Shown here: positions 34,058 through 45,241 of the stretch, piece after piece
Layout: each line of letters starts with the position of its first letter
How positions within the stretch are numbered: position 1 is the first letter of the stretch
DNA from: CAWBVG01 sp963792175
Lineage (GTDB): Bacteria; Acidobacteriota; Vicinamibacteria; Vicinamibacterales; CAVVIG01
NCBI GenBank assembly: GCA_963792175.1
Contig: CAWBVG010000045.1
Span: forward strand, 1-46,438
Length of the DNA stretch: 46,438 bases
Direction: 5' to 3'
Notes under the pieces: generated by a model
Told to the model about the DNA's origin: nothing
Databases searched by the model: none
The model's input: the letters and a program-made list of their open reading frames with translations, nothing else
Program-made: the position numbers and the translations under genes

Positions 34058-34357
34058 TCAGATCTGCTGCTTTTCAGTACTGGGTTTCTGTTCCGCTGCG
34101 GCGATCAAGGTCATTTCAAGCACGCTCAGGTGCTCGGCGTAGGCATCCATCAACGCGGCCTGATACCTGATCCGGGCCTGCCCGCGCTTCACCGTGTTCA
34201 GCGCCCGCTTGATCCACGCCGTCCGCCACGCTTCGTCATCGGCGCTCGTGATCGGCTCCGCAAGCGTGCGCTCCAGCCATTTCTGTTTGGCCTGGGCTCG
34301 CGCCTTCCACAGCCGCGTCTGCATCTCGAGCAAGGGTGTCTCGGTCGACGAAGGCAT
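34058..34357 (-). CDS. Hypothetical helical protein
   Basis: 99 residues from ATG 34357 with GGGAGG seven bases upstream. Entirely helical and charged (LLEMQTRLWKARAQAKQKWL, ALNTVKRGQARIRYQAALMD), suggestive of a coiled coil. No signal peptide, no family recognised. A longer reading to 34450 exists but lacks a ribosome binding site. It is on the strand opposite to the TPR lipoprotein gene and follows the acidic/basic repeat gene (stop 34599) in the same direction. Confidence 0.55.
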   Translation of the reverse strand: MPSSTETPLLEMQTRLWKARAQAKQKWLERTLAEPITSADDEAWRTAWIKRALNTVKRGQARIRYQAALMDAYAEHLSVLEMTLIAAAEQKPSTEKQQI

Positions 34358-34539
34358 CCTGGAACCTCCCGTATGACGTTCTTTCCGTTGATTCCGTTCT
34401 TTCTGCCGAGTGCGCCTGCTCGTTCCGACCGCGTATGAACGTCGCGTCATGTCAGCGTCTCCCCCATGCGTGTTCTTCGTCCGCGGGGTCTGAGCCCGTC
34501 CTTGACCTGCTCCCTTCGTGCGCTCCCACAGTCAATGCA

Positions 34540-34596
34540 CGAGGAACCAGGAACTGAGGACGGACTCAGAACCAGGAACGAAGGACCACGGACCGC
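34540..34596. repeat. GGAACCAGGAAC micro-repeat array
   Basis: GAGGAACCAGGAACTGAGGA and CAGAACCAGGAACGAAGGAC form a degenerate direct tandem of a 7-8 base unit immediately downstream of the stop of the acidic/basic repeat gene. One-sided, like 6685-6722 and 25065-25172. Confidence 0.6.
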
Positions 34597-34598
34597 TG

Positions 34599-35176
34599 TT
34601 ACGCCGATTGGCGGAGTTTCGCTCCGATCACGGCGCGCTTGATCAAGCGGTTGCGACGCTTGGCACGCACCGCGGCGACGGTCAGCAGACGCGCTCGCTT
34701 CCGTGCGCGGAGAGCGGCGACGCTAAGCGCCCGCGTGCGCTTCCGGGCCCGGAGCGCCGCGATAGCAATGAGACGTGAGCGCGTCGTCGCCGCTTGACCA
34801 GTGCGGTCGCAAGCAGCTTCGCCCGTCGTCGCGCCCGAATCGCCGCGACGGCCAGCAGGCGCGCGCGCCGTTTCGCCCGGACGCCCTGCGCGAGGCGCAG
34901 GCCCGGGGCCCGCTGGCGGCCCGTTTCAGGGGCTTCTTCCCCCTCTTCCTCCTCGTCGTCCTCGTCCTCCAGACCCATCAACTCCATCGGGTCTTCTTCT
35001 TCGTCATAGCTCGCCGATTCGACCGGCTCTTCGTCTTCCTCGTCCTCGTCGCCCAGGCTCATGAACTCTCTGGGTTCCTCGTCTTCGTCTTCTTCCGACC
35101 CGATCAATTCCATCGGATCGTTTTCTTCTTCCAGTCCCAGGATTTCAGTCGGATCCTCTTCCAGTAGACTCCTCAT
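34599..35176 (-). CDS. Charge-segregated repeat protein: acidic N-terminal half, basic C-terminal half (one frame break)
   Basis: About 192 residues. Residues 1-85 are acidic repeats around a DPMELxGLEDEDDEE theme (EEDPTEILGLEEEN, DPMELIGSEEDEDEE, DPMELMGLEDEDDEE). After GRQRAPGLRLAQGV come six copies of a 14-residue basic repeat: RAKRRARLLAVAAI, RARRRAKLLATALV, KRRRRARLIAIAAL, RARKRTRALSVAAL, RARKRARLLTVAAV, RAKRRNRLIKRAVI. The frame breaks after the third copy begins (near 34765); the next frame keeps the exact 14-residue period to the TAA at 34599, which shows the break is an indel. AGGAG lies seven bases before ATG 35176. No known family; nucleic acid or chaperone-like binding is only a guess from charge. 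Confidence 0.68.
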
Positions 35177-35495
35177 GCGTGTTCTCCTTTGTGTGCCGGT
35201 TGGGCGTTTGGGAATCAGATGGCCGCGGTGAATCGATTCCCCGTCGGTTCAGCAATCAGCATTCCCATACAGCTCGTCCAGGGAAACTCCCGGCCGCTGT
35301 TCTTTGTTTTTGGAGTCGTCGCGATGAGTTCGAGACACACCCATCACAGTGTGTTGTGAGCACTCACAACATGCTGTGATTGAGGAACCGAGCCTTACGC
35401 CGTTTTCGTCTCTGCGGCCGCCGTCACCGCATGTCTTCGCAAGGTAGATGCCCTAACGAACGGGAAGAGCTGAGCATGGATCGAGAACGGGCGTC
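35177..35495. other. Intergenic gap with a long inverted repeat at 35343-35380
   Basis: 319 bases with no gene. At 35343-35360 and 35363-35380 the arms ATCACAGTGTGTTGTGAG and CTCACAACATGCTGTGAT are inverted copies (16 of 18), separated only by CA. No T tract follows on either strand, so it may be an operator or an mRNA hairpin rather than a classical terminator. It lies between the end of the CRTAC1-TPR gene and the promoter side of the acidic/basic repeat gene. Confidence 0.6.
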
Positions 35496-38400
35496 TCAGC
35501 GCTCTTTCCACTGCCGGAGCAGTTCCAGAGCACCTGCATGATTCGGATTCACCTGCAGCAGCCGCTGGAGGACTGCGATCCCCTCTTTCAGACGGCCGGC
35601 GCTGAGGTGGATCTTTGCGAGCGTCACGTAGGCCGCCTCGGTACTTCGGGATGCGGCTCAGAACGCCTTGAAGAAGGTCAACGGCCGCGTCCAGCCTGCC
35701 CTTTTGAAACGAGCACGAGCGCGAGGTTGTTGGCAGCCTCTCCGTAGTCGGGGCGGCGGCCGAGCGCGTCGCGGAAATAGCGCTCGGCTAGATTCATGTC
35801 GCCCGCCCGGCCAAACAGCAGGCCCAGATTGTTCAGCGCTTCCGGAAAATCAGGCTGCAGCGCGAGGGCCCTTTCATACAGCGCGCGCGCTTCCTGATCG
35901 CGGCCAGTCAGAAGCAACGCATAGCCAAGATTGTTCAACGCATCGGGATAGTCGGGAATCGACGTCAGCGCCGCACGGAACCGGCCGATGGCTGCGTCGA
36001 GATCGCCTTCCTGCGCGAGGAGCGCTCCGAGATCGTTGTTCGCCTCGGCCAGATCCGGTTGCAGGGCGAGAGCGCGCTCGAAGGCCACCCGGGCGCGGAC
36101 CGTCTCCCCGCTCCTGGCGAGCAGAGTGCCCAGACGATACAGCGTGGAGGCGCCCGGGTTTGACTGGACCGCGCGCTCGAACGCCGTCACCGCGGCACCC
36201 TCCAGTCCGTTGTCGAGCAGTTCTCGACCGTACGGCAGATAGTTGCGGAGCGGCAGTCCGGAATAAAACGTTCCCCGAAAGGGCACGGCCCGGTTGAGGC
36301 GCTCGGTCGGAGACACGTCGATCTCGCTCGCGTCCTTCACGATCTGGTCGACGTCCACGCGATCGCGGTAGACCTTGACGACGTTGCCGGCCGCATCGAG
36401 GAGCAGGCACGTGGGCAGGCGCAGGTCCTGTCGATTCATGAACAGATGCCGATTGAGGATGGCATAGCCCAGGCTCACCTCACGCGTGGCGCTGACCACC
36501 GGCGTCGCGCGTGAAGGTGGGTTGCCAGGCGCCCGCTGATTCGGCGGCGTGTCGACCGCAATGGCGATGGATCCCACGCCGGCCACGCTGCAGCGCCCCT
36601 GCGCCGCGCTCCAGCGTCTCGAGCGCGGTGCGTGCGGCGGCGACATCGGACGACCAGAGAAGTGCGATCGCCGGCTTTCCTCTCAACGCCGCGAGCGAAC
36701 GCATCACGCCGGCGGCATCCGGGAGTGAAAAGTCGGGCGCCGGGAACGGTTCGTACATCCACGTGGCCGCTGGCGGCACAGCCGGAGCGTGGAGCTGGCG
36801 ACGTCGTATGCGCTGTCGTTCGCGGCTTGAGGGCTTCTGTCTCCATGGCACCGCCTTCGACGATCCGAATGCGAGCGTTCAGCGGCACGTCAGTGAACAC
36901 CTGCGTTCCACCCGATGGCCAGTTGACCGTCAGCTTCGAGACGCGCTCGCTGGCACCCAGACCGATGAGCAGCTCCTTCGAGTGCTGCGAGAGGAATCCG
37001 GAACCGGCCTGCACGATTCTGGTCTTGCGAAGTCGATCGGTCTCGACGGTGACGCGGGCGCCGATCGCGTCGCGGTTGCTTGTGGTGCCACGCAGGCGCA
37101 CGGCGAGTGACGCGGATGTCGTCTCGAAATCGTTTCTGAAGATCCGAAGCTGCGGCGCCTGCCGATCGGCCATCACGGCGAGGTCCGGATCGCCGTCGCC
37201 GTCGATGTCGAGGACCGCAAACGATCGGCCGTCCTGATCGAGGTCCAGGCCGAGCGCCCCTGAGATCTCATCGTAGCCGCCCTGTCCGTCGTTCCGCAGG
37301 AACACATTGCGTTGCCGGCTGGCGATCGAGCCGTGAATCAGCAGTTGGTTGATCGCACGCCACGCGTCGTCGTACGGCGTACCCGGCACGCGCGTCAGCG
37401 GCGAGCGGGCCACGATTTGTCTCCAGAAGAATCCTTCGAGGTCCCCGCCGCGGGTCGCGGCCGCTGGCCGTGTCAGCATGCCGTTGACGATGTAGAGATC
37501 GTCCCGGCCGTCGCTGTCGAAATCGAGTGCGTCCGACGACCACGCCCAGCGACCCATCGCGGCGCGTGCCTCGAGCGTCTTGTCCTCGAAGCGTCCATTG
37601 CCAAGATTTCGCAACAGAGAATTCCCCCGAACATGTCGCCGATAGAGCGCGCGCACTTCCGGCGTCGCATCGGGCATGAACGTCGGCGCCGACGTGACCC
37701 GTTGTCCAGGCGCGCTCCACATATTGCCGGTGTAGATGTCGAGGAGGCCGTCGTTGTCGTAGTCCAGGAACGCGGCGCTCATGCCGGCGCCGTGATCGAG
37801 GACTCCCGCTGCTGCGGCGACATCCTCGAACTTCACCTTGCCATCACGACGCCCGAGGTTGTGATACAGGTTCTTGGTTCCGAAGTCGTTCGCGACCAGG
37901 AGATCCGGCCAGCCGTCGTCGTCGTAGTCGGCCCAGGCCGCCGCGAAGTGATAGCGATTGTTGCCGACGTCGAGACCGGCCTCCTGGGTCGCGTCGACGA
38001 ATCGACCGTGGCCGTCATTTCGGAACAGCACGCCAGGCGGTCCGTTGCGTGCGTCGAAGTAGGGTGCCGGCGTGCCTGCCTTGTCCTCGCCGGCGCCGAA
38101 AAAATAGGAGTAGACGCACAAATACAGATCGAGAAAACCATCCCGGTCGTAGTCCGCCATCGTGATCGACGTCAGCACGCCCTGGAGCGGCCGCTCGAAT
38201 CGGAAGGCGTCCGGACGCGGCGTGAAGTGTCCTTTGCCATCGTTGATGAAGAGCAGCGGGCCGGTCGACGTCGCCACGATCAGATCCTGATCGCCGTCGT
38301 TGTCGACGTCGACAAACAGCGATTGCGCCGTGTCGTCGAGGACCCCTACGCCCGCCTGCGTCCGTGATGTCCTCGAAGGTCGAATCGCCGCGGTTCCGGA

Positions 38401-39285
38401 ACAGGCGATTCGGCAATCCGGCCGGCTGCAGCGACGTACAGATCGTCGAGGCCGTCGCCGTCCACATCCCCGACCGAGACGCCCTGGTGGCCGTTCGAGT
38501 CGCGCGTCAGCACCGAGTCGAACGTCGCCATCCACGAGTCGAGATCGATATTGAGCTGGCGGCGGAACGAGTCGTTGCCACCAAGCGCCGCCTGGGTCAT
38601 CTCGGTGAAGACTGGGTTTCTCGCGCGGCTCACCAGATGCGACAGCGGCCGTCCATCGAACCACCTGCCATCCGGACGCGTTCCGCCGCCAGACCATGTC
38701 CCACTCGCCGACGTGCTCGACGCGGTGCCACTTCGTCCCGGCGCCGACGATGTCGTAGCGGACGATGGTGTGGAGGCCTGACGGCGGATCAGCCGCTCCG
38801 TCCGCTTCGATGGAGGTGATGAGGAATTCCGCCAGGGCAATCTCACGGACATCGTCGACGAGCCGCCCCAGCTCCGCGCCGAACGCGCGAGCGTCGAGCG
38901 TGACCTCGCGCGGCAGATCCTTCGCCCTGTTCACTTCGAGCGCGGCTTGACCCGTCGGGGCGTCTCCGATCGGGCGCAGCCGAGCGCCTTGGAAGCCTGG
39001 ATCGAGAAGGCTCTTGGCGACGGCCTCGGTCCTCGCCCCGCCCCCGCGAAGCGCCGCGGACAGCTCGCGTAGCTGCGCGTCGAGCTCCTGTGCTTGATGC
39101 TCCAGCGGGAACGCGTCGGTCCCCGGTTCGAGCTGCTTCAGAAATGATTCCAGCGTTTCCGAAACCGCGAGCTCGGGACGATAGGAGGTTCTGTCCTGGA
39201 GCTGCGCGCGTCCATCAACCAGGGCACACGTCGACAAGAGGGCCGCGAGCAGGAGCCGCTTCGCCCAAGGCACGCACACGCGCAC
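35496..39285 (-). CDS. CRTAC1/UnbV protein fused to a thioredoxin-like domain and TPRs (several frame breaks)
   Basis: GTG 39285 immediately follows the stop of the upstream CRTAC1 gene. Signal peptide (AKRLLLAALLSTCALVDGRA), then a region with EFLITSIEADGAADPPSGLH, then FG-GAP/VCBS repeats with DxDxDG calcium-type loops (VDVDNDGDQDLIVA, ADYDRDGFLDLYLC, ADYDDDGWPDLLVA, LDYDNDGLLDIYTG, LDFDSDGRDDLYIV). The ASPIC/UnbV domain follows (RIVQAGSGFLSQHSKELLIG). After a frame change near 36810 comes FPAPDFSLPDAAGVMRSLAA then LRGKPAIALLWSS, a redoxin-like fold without a CxxC. After another near 36600, DLRLPTCLLLDAAGNVVKVY, and about seven TPRs to a stop at 35496. Further breaks lie at 38360-38620 and 35680. 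The continuous domain order suggests one secreted protein of about 1260 residues; two genes are possible. Confidence 0.72.
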
Positions 39286-41459
39286 TCATCGGGCAATGCC
39301 GGCTCGCGGGAGACTGGCTGATTCCGCCAGCGTGAGTTCATGGAGACGGTCGCTCGGAAGCTGCGTGAATGCCCAGCGACGTCCGCCCGGCATGCGGATC
39401 TCCACGTCGACGGGACCTGCGTAATCGCCGAGCCCGAAGTATGCCCGCAGATCGTTCTGTGAGAGGAAACTCCCGCCCGATCGGATCTCGCGCACCTGCC
39501 TCGTCGCCGCCGCCGCTGACCGTGACCTTCGCACCGATTGCGAATCGATTGCCTGCCGGCGCCACGGCGCGCACCGCCACCCAGTGGCGCTTCGATCGCC
39601 TGCCGATTCTCCAGCACCGTTGGGGGGCCGTCGGCGTTGTTGATGACGAGATCGAGATCGCCGTCGTTGTCGAGATCTCCGACGGCCAGGCCGCGGCCGA
39701 CCGCGGCGATCTGCAGGCCCGCGCCCGCGCGTTCCGAGACGTCGCGGAACCTGGTGCCGACGTTCAAGAGCAGCTGGTTCTTTTGCCGGTAGGTTTCTCC
39801 AAGCGCTGGGAACTTGTCGATGTCCGGGAAAATGTGGCCGTTGGCGAAAAACAGATCGAGCTTGCCATCGAGGTCGGCGTCGAAGAAGGCAGCGCCCCAG
39901 CCCATGCGCACGAACGTGGGGCCCGCGATGCCCGCCGACGTGCTCGCATCCTCGAAGTGCCGGTCGTCGACGTTGTGATAGAGCGTGTAGCGATCGTGCG
40001 CGAACGTCGTGAGCACCAGATCCATCCGCGAGTCGCCGTCGTAGTCGCCGGCGTCGGCGCCCATGCCAGCCTGGGCGCGGCCGTCGCCGTTCACCGCCAC
40101 CCCCGCAGTCAATCCGACGTTTTCGAAGTGGCCGTTGCCGCGGTTGTGATACAGAAAATTCGGGTTCGAGTCGTTCGCGACGAACAAGTCGACGAACCCG
40201 TCGTCGTCGTAATCGGTCGCCACGACGCCGAAGCCATAGGCCCCGGAGTGGTCCGAGAGGCCGTGCGCGTCGGTGGCCTCCACGAACCGTCCGTTACCGA
40301 CATTGTCGAAGAACAGGTCGGACTGTCCGGGAAGTCCGGCCGGTCCGATCATGATATGTGGCCCGTTGCGCCAGATCAGCGTCCGCAGCGCTCCGACGAC
40401 GGACTCCCACGTCGTCTCGACGTATCGCGCGACGTAGAGGTCGAGATCGCCGTCGCCGTCGGCATCGAAGAACGTACATCCGGTGCTCCAGCCGCCAGCC
40501 TCGACGCCGGCGCGAGCAGCCACATTCTCGAACGTGCCATCACCACGGTTGCGGAACAACGCATTCGGGCCCCAGTTGGTGACGTAGAGATCGAGTCGGC
40601 CGTCGCCATCGAAATCGCCGGCGCACACGCCGCTGCCCCATGCTGCGAGATCCACGCCCGCCTGCCGGGAGACGTCCTCGAACTTCCATCCTCCGAGGTT
40701 GCGATACAGGGCATTGCGATGAGCGACCCGCTCACGCGCCGGCGTGAGCTCCGGCGCCGTCACCAGATAGATGTCGAGCAGCCCATCGCCGTCGTAGTCG
40801 AACAGCGCGAGGCCGCTGCAGGCCGATTCGAGGATGTGATCCTTGGTGGGACCGCCGCAGTACATTTTCCACGGCAGCTGCGCACCGACGTCAAAGGTCA
40901 CCGGCACGGGCGCGGCGTCTCCGGGTAACGGGTTGTTCGCCGGCGCCGGCCCCATCGCGGACGCGTGGCCGCCGTAGGCCGGATCCTTGGGCTTCGTCTG
41001 GCTGTAACTGCCCTGAAAGGTGAGGCCGAGCGCGACCTCGCCCTCGAGTTGCGCCCGGACTTTTTCGAGGAGCGCGAGCACGGGACCGATCGCCGACGCC
41101 GCGCCTGGAGTGTCTCCCGATGCCAGGGAAGTGAGCTCGGACGCGGCGCGACGAAGCTCGCGTCGCAGCGACGGCTCGAAGCTTGGTCCCGTGCTCAATT
41201 CTTCGAGGCTGCGGCTGGCATTCAGAACCGCGCGTCGAGCCTGATCGGCTGGCACGTCCGGGCGCGAGGCCTGCTGCAACTGAGTGACGGCGTCGCGCTG
41301 AAGCTGCAGCAGGCGAGCACGCTCCTGCGCCTCCGCCACTGCCTGCTGCGCGGCCGTCGTCGGAATGATGAAGGCGCCGATCGCGCTGAGCGACGCGGTC
41401 AACGCGAGGACCATCGCGCGCATGTCAACTGCGCGAGCCCCGCATGTCTTGACGTCCAT
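39286..41459 (-). CDS. CRTAC1-family FG-GAP/VCBS repeat protein with ASPIC/UnbV domain (two frame breaks)
   Basis: About 724 residues. N-terminal signal/anchor (MVLALTASLSAIGAFIIPTT), then a coiled-coil stretch (AVAEAQERARLLQLQRDAVT). At least seven calcium-loop blades follow: FDYDGDGLLDIYLV, GDFDGDGRLDLYVT, FDADGDGDLDLYVA, TDYDDDGFVDLFVA, GDYDGDSRMDLVLT, FDADLDGKLDLFFA, GDLDNDGDLDLVIN. The C-terminal ASPIC/UnbV domain (GGSFLSQNDLRAYFGLGDYA) is reached after frame changes near 39590 and 39495. The gene lies directly downstream of the TonB receptor, separated by a terminator, and directly upstream of a second CRTAC1 gene. Such proteins are abundant in Acidobacteriota and probably periplasmic or surface exposed; the ligand is unknown. 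Confidence 0.82.
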
Positions 41460-41514
41460 CCCAGAGTGAGTGTACGTCAGACCGGCGGGCTCGAGGGCGG
41501 TTTGCCCTCGAACG

Positions 41515-41546
41515 AAAAGGCCCGCCCCTCGTAAGAGGAGCGGGCC
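41515..41546 (-). terminator. Rho-independent terminator of the TonB receptor gene
   Basis: On the minus strand GGCCCGCTCCTC-TTACG-AGGGGCGGGCC (41546-41519, one G-T or mismatch) is followed by TTTT (41518-41515). It lies 50 bases after the receptor stop. A second hairpin, TCGAGGGC-GGTTT-GCCCTCGA, is at 41491-41511. Confidence 0.85.
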
Positions 41547-41595
41547 CGGAGAATCGACTTCGAGGTTACCGGGTCATTGACACGGTCTTTCCATA

Positions 41596-44500
41596 TCAGA
41601 ACGTCATGCGAGTGACGAGCTGGAGCGTGCGCGGAATCCCGGTGCCGTTGATGGTCCCGAATCCGTTTCGCTGCGTCAGATTCCCCGCCGCGTCGTACGG
41701 CAGGTTGGTGATCGTCCGATCGGTCAGGCTTCTGAAGTTCACCGTACTGTTGAGGCCCGTGAACTCGACCTTGTCCAGCAGGTTGAAGATGTCGAGCCGG
41801 ATCTCGAACTTGATCCCGTGCGCAATCGGGAAGTTTTTCGATATCGACAGGTCGAGATTGTTGAGCGGTGGGTTACGGGCGAAGAACCGCGGTGTTTCGT
41901 TGCCATTGCTGCCCGGCTGCGGCGGCGCGAAGCACTGCGGGTTGGCGAACTGCTTGTACGGATCGCTGCTGTAACCGATGCCCGGGTCGCAGGTCAAGGC
42001 GATCCGCGCGTTCGGGTTGCCGTCGGTGCCGGTCAGGTTCGCGGCGCCGATGCCGGGGATCGAGAAGCCGATCGTATTCGGCCGGCCGCTGGTCCACCGG
42101 TAGACGCCCGAGAGCTGCCAGTCGTTCACCAGCAGACCCAAGCCTTTGTTGCTCGTCACGGTCGGTGTCTGGTAGATGGAGTTGATCGTGAAGTTGTGCG
42201 TCCGGTCGTAGTCCACCAACCCGTAGTCGAGCGCTCTGGTCTGCGCCTCGCTGAGATTCGGCACGCCTGCGGCACCGTCGGTGCTGTTGATGCCCTGCGC
42301 CTTGCTCCATACCCAGAAGCCGGAGAACATGAACCCGCGAGCGAACCGGCGGGTCACCGACGTCTGCAGCGCCTTGTAGTCCCCATAGCCGCTGTAGTCC
42401 CACATCCTGATGCTGCCGTAGCCGCGGTACGGCCGCAGGAAGTCGTTCGGCAGCGCCGTCGACCCCAGCGTCGCGCTCGGGACACGGGTCGGATCCTGGT
42501 TCTGGGGCAGGAGCGTCGCGCCAAACGGCACCGCGTTGATCTGCACCTGCCGCAGCAGGTCCGACGACCTGGAGCCGACGTAGGCGACGTCGAGGATGAG
42601 CTCCTCCACCAGTTTGTGTTGAATGCCGACGTTCCACTGGTTGACGCGCGGCGGTTTGAAGCCGAACGCGGTCGGATTGAGCGACAGCGTCGGGTACGGA
42701 TCGTTGCCCGCCGCGGTCAGATCCTGCAGCCGCCCGAAGTCGAGTCTCGAGTTCAGCACGCCCGGCGCGTTGGCGATCATGTCGAAGACCATGTTGCCTT
42801 GCGGCCGGTCGTAGAAGATCCCGAAGCCGCCGCGCAGAATCGTCTCGCCTTTACCGGTCAGGTCGTAGACCCCGCCGATGCGGGGCGAGACCCGGAAGGC
42901 GTTCCCGTCCTGAAGCTGGTCGGAGATCCCGTTGCCCGCCTGGAAGCTGCCGTTGAAGCGATTCGAGCCGGGCGTGAGCCGGCCGATGAAGCGCTCTTCG
43001 ACGGTATTGGCCAACGTTGGCGTCGACTGTGCCGATCAGAGTCGGGTCCATCCCGCGTCGCACGCAGCCCGCGCCCGGCGCGCCGCCGACGCACACCGGC
43101 GTGTAGAGCTTGGCGGCCTTGCTTTGATCGAACTGGTCCGGCAGGAAATTCGAGGCCTGCAGCGTGGTGTCCCATTGCGGCGTCAGTGCGTAGAATCGCA
43201 CGCCGTAATCGAGCGTGAAACGGTCGGTGGGCTTCCAGTTGTCTTGCGCGTACCACTCGATGTTCTTGTAGTTCCACTCGGGAATCGCGAACTTATTGGC
43301 TTGCTGGTAGAAATTGAACACGCCCGTCGCCGCATTCGCGTAGCTGAGCCCCGTGTCGAAGGGGTTGCTCGAGTTGTCCTGGAAGTCGATCTGGCTGTTG
43401 AAGGCGGCGAAGATGCTCTGCGGCTTGAAGCTGTGCTGAAAGTAGAACCCGGCCTTCGAGGAATGCGCTCCCCACACTTTCGTCAGGTTGGCGATGATGT
43501 CGTGCGTGATGTTCTCGTTGGTGAACGGGCCCGATCGGTTTGGTACTGGCCGACGTTGCCCGTGCGCCCGCCGCGGAAGGAGAAAAACGGCACGTAGTCG
43601 GCCTGGACGGCGCTGGGAAACAGCAGCGGCAATGCCGACACGCCCGCGTTCGCGCGGAACAACTGCTGCTGCTGAAGTTGATAGTTCAGCGAGTTCGCGG
43701 CGCGTCCCCAACTGAGTTCGAGCGAGGTGCTGGAGTTCAGGGTGCCGGTCGCGGAGAGCATGTAGTTCGAGCCGGGGTGCACGAACAGCGTCGGGGTCGG
43801 AGCTGATCGCTGCCGTTGCCGGCCCACGTCGTCCCGTACGCCTGCAGGATGTCTTCCTTGTTGTTCATGTACCGGCCAGTGACCCGCCACGTGCTGGTGG
43901 CCTGGAAGTCCATACGCAGCATCTCTTCGCGGCGCTTCGGGCTGTCCGGGTCCTGGCTCGTAAAGTTCAGGCCGCTGCCCCCCGAGAAGTTCGCCTGCGG
44001 GAAAATCTTCAGTGCGGTCAGGCCCGGCGCATAGAGGCGGTTCGCGGGAATCCGGCCGATGACGCCGCCGTCCTGGAAACACCCGCGCGTGTCGGAGGCG
44101 CTGCACGGCAGGCCGCTGCGTGAAATCACGAATGTAGGGGAACGGATTGCCGCTGCTGTCCACGCTCTGCGAGAAATCTCCGCGCTGCTCGAGAGCCGTC
44201 GGCACGCGCGTCTGATGCACGGTCGCCGGGTTGGTGCGTCGCTCGAATTCCTGGCTCCAGAAGAAGAACAGCTTCTTCTTCTCAGTGTTGAAACCGGGGA
44301 ACGTGACCGGCCCACCGAACGTGTAGCCGGAGTCGTTGCGCGCGGTCTTCTGCTTCGGAACCTCCGGCGTCTCGCGCTTGTTCAGATACGAGTTGGCGTC
44401 CCAGTCCGAGCGCCGTCCATACCAGTAGCCGGAGCCGTGGAAGTCCTGCGAGCCGCTCTTGGTGACGACCTGCAGCTGGCCGCCGACGGCGCGCCCGTAC

Positions 44501-45211
44501 TCCGCCTGGTAGGCGTTGGTCAGGATCTTGAACTCGGCCACGGCGTCGATGTTCGTCGTCGCCATGTTGCCGCCGTTATCGCCGGTGTCGATGTTGGCGA
44601 CGCCGTCGATCGTGATGTTGTTCGAGTTCGGCCGCTGGCCGTTGACGGTGAAGCCGCTGACCGAGCCCAACTCCGTGTTGCCGGTGTTCTGCGACAGCGC
44701 GCCGGGCACCAGCGTCGCGAAGTTGAAGAGCGCCCGCCCGTTGTTCGCGATGTTCTTCAAGGTTTCGGCTTGGAGCGTGAACGAGCGCTCGCCGCTCGGC
44801 GACTGCAGCGGGGTCACGGGGCTCGACGCCGAAACGGTGACGTTTTCGGAGAGCGAGGCGACTTCCAGGGTCAGCGCTCCCGTCGACAGCTTGTCGTTCG
44901 CGTTCACGACCAGGTTGGTCCGTTCCGCCGTCTTGAAGCCCGTAAGCGTGACCTGGAGGGTATAGGTGTCGGGACGGACGATGGGGAACACGAAGCGGCC
45001 ACCGTCGTCGGTGACTGCCGTCAGAGTGTTTCCCTGTGTGACGCTGGTGATCGTGACCGTGACGCCCGGGAGGACCCCGGCCTGCGCGTCCTGGACCGAT
45101 CCCGAAACGGTTGCGCTTGTCGTTTGCGCATGCAGAACGGCGGAATAGCCCGCGAACATCAGGGCTATCGCAACGAGACCCAGTCGCGGTGAAACCTCTG
45201 ACGAGCCGCAT
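41596..45211 (-). CDS. Oar-like TonB-dependent outer membrane receptor (several frame breaks)
   Basis: Large TonB-dependent transporter with an N-terminal carboxypeptidase-regulatory-like domain. Signal peptide (RLGLVAIALMFAGYSAVLHA), regulatory domain (ATVSGSVQDAQAGVLPGVTV, GRFVFPIVRPDTYTLQVTL), plug (NNITIDGVANIDTGDNGG, YQAEYGRAVGGQLQVVTKSG), then a long barrel. It ends LQLVTRMTF with the terminal Phe of an outer membrane beta-signal. Frame changes near 45185, 44120, 43800, 43540 and 43010 split it; the pieces join into about 1200 residues. ATG 45211 is preferred because GGAGGAGGG lies directly upstream. Transcription is expected from the promoter at 45302-45330 under LacI-type control. The substrate is probably an oligosaccharide or glycoside (inference from the regulator type). 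Confidence 0.88.
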
Positions 45212-45241
45212 GAACCCTCCTCCAGTAATGCAGCGTGTGAC

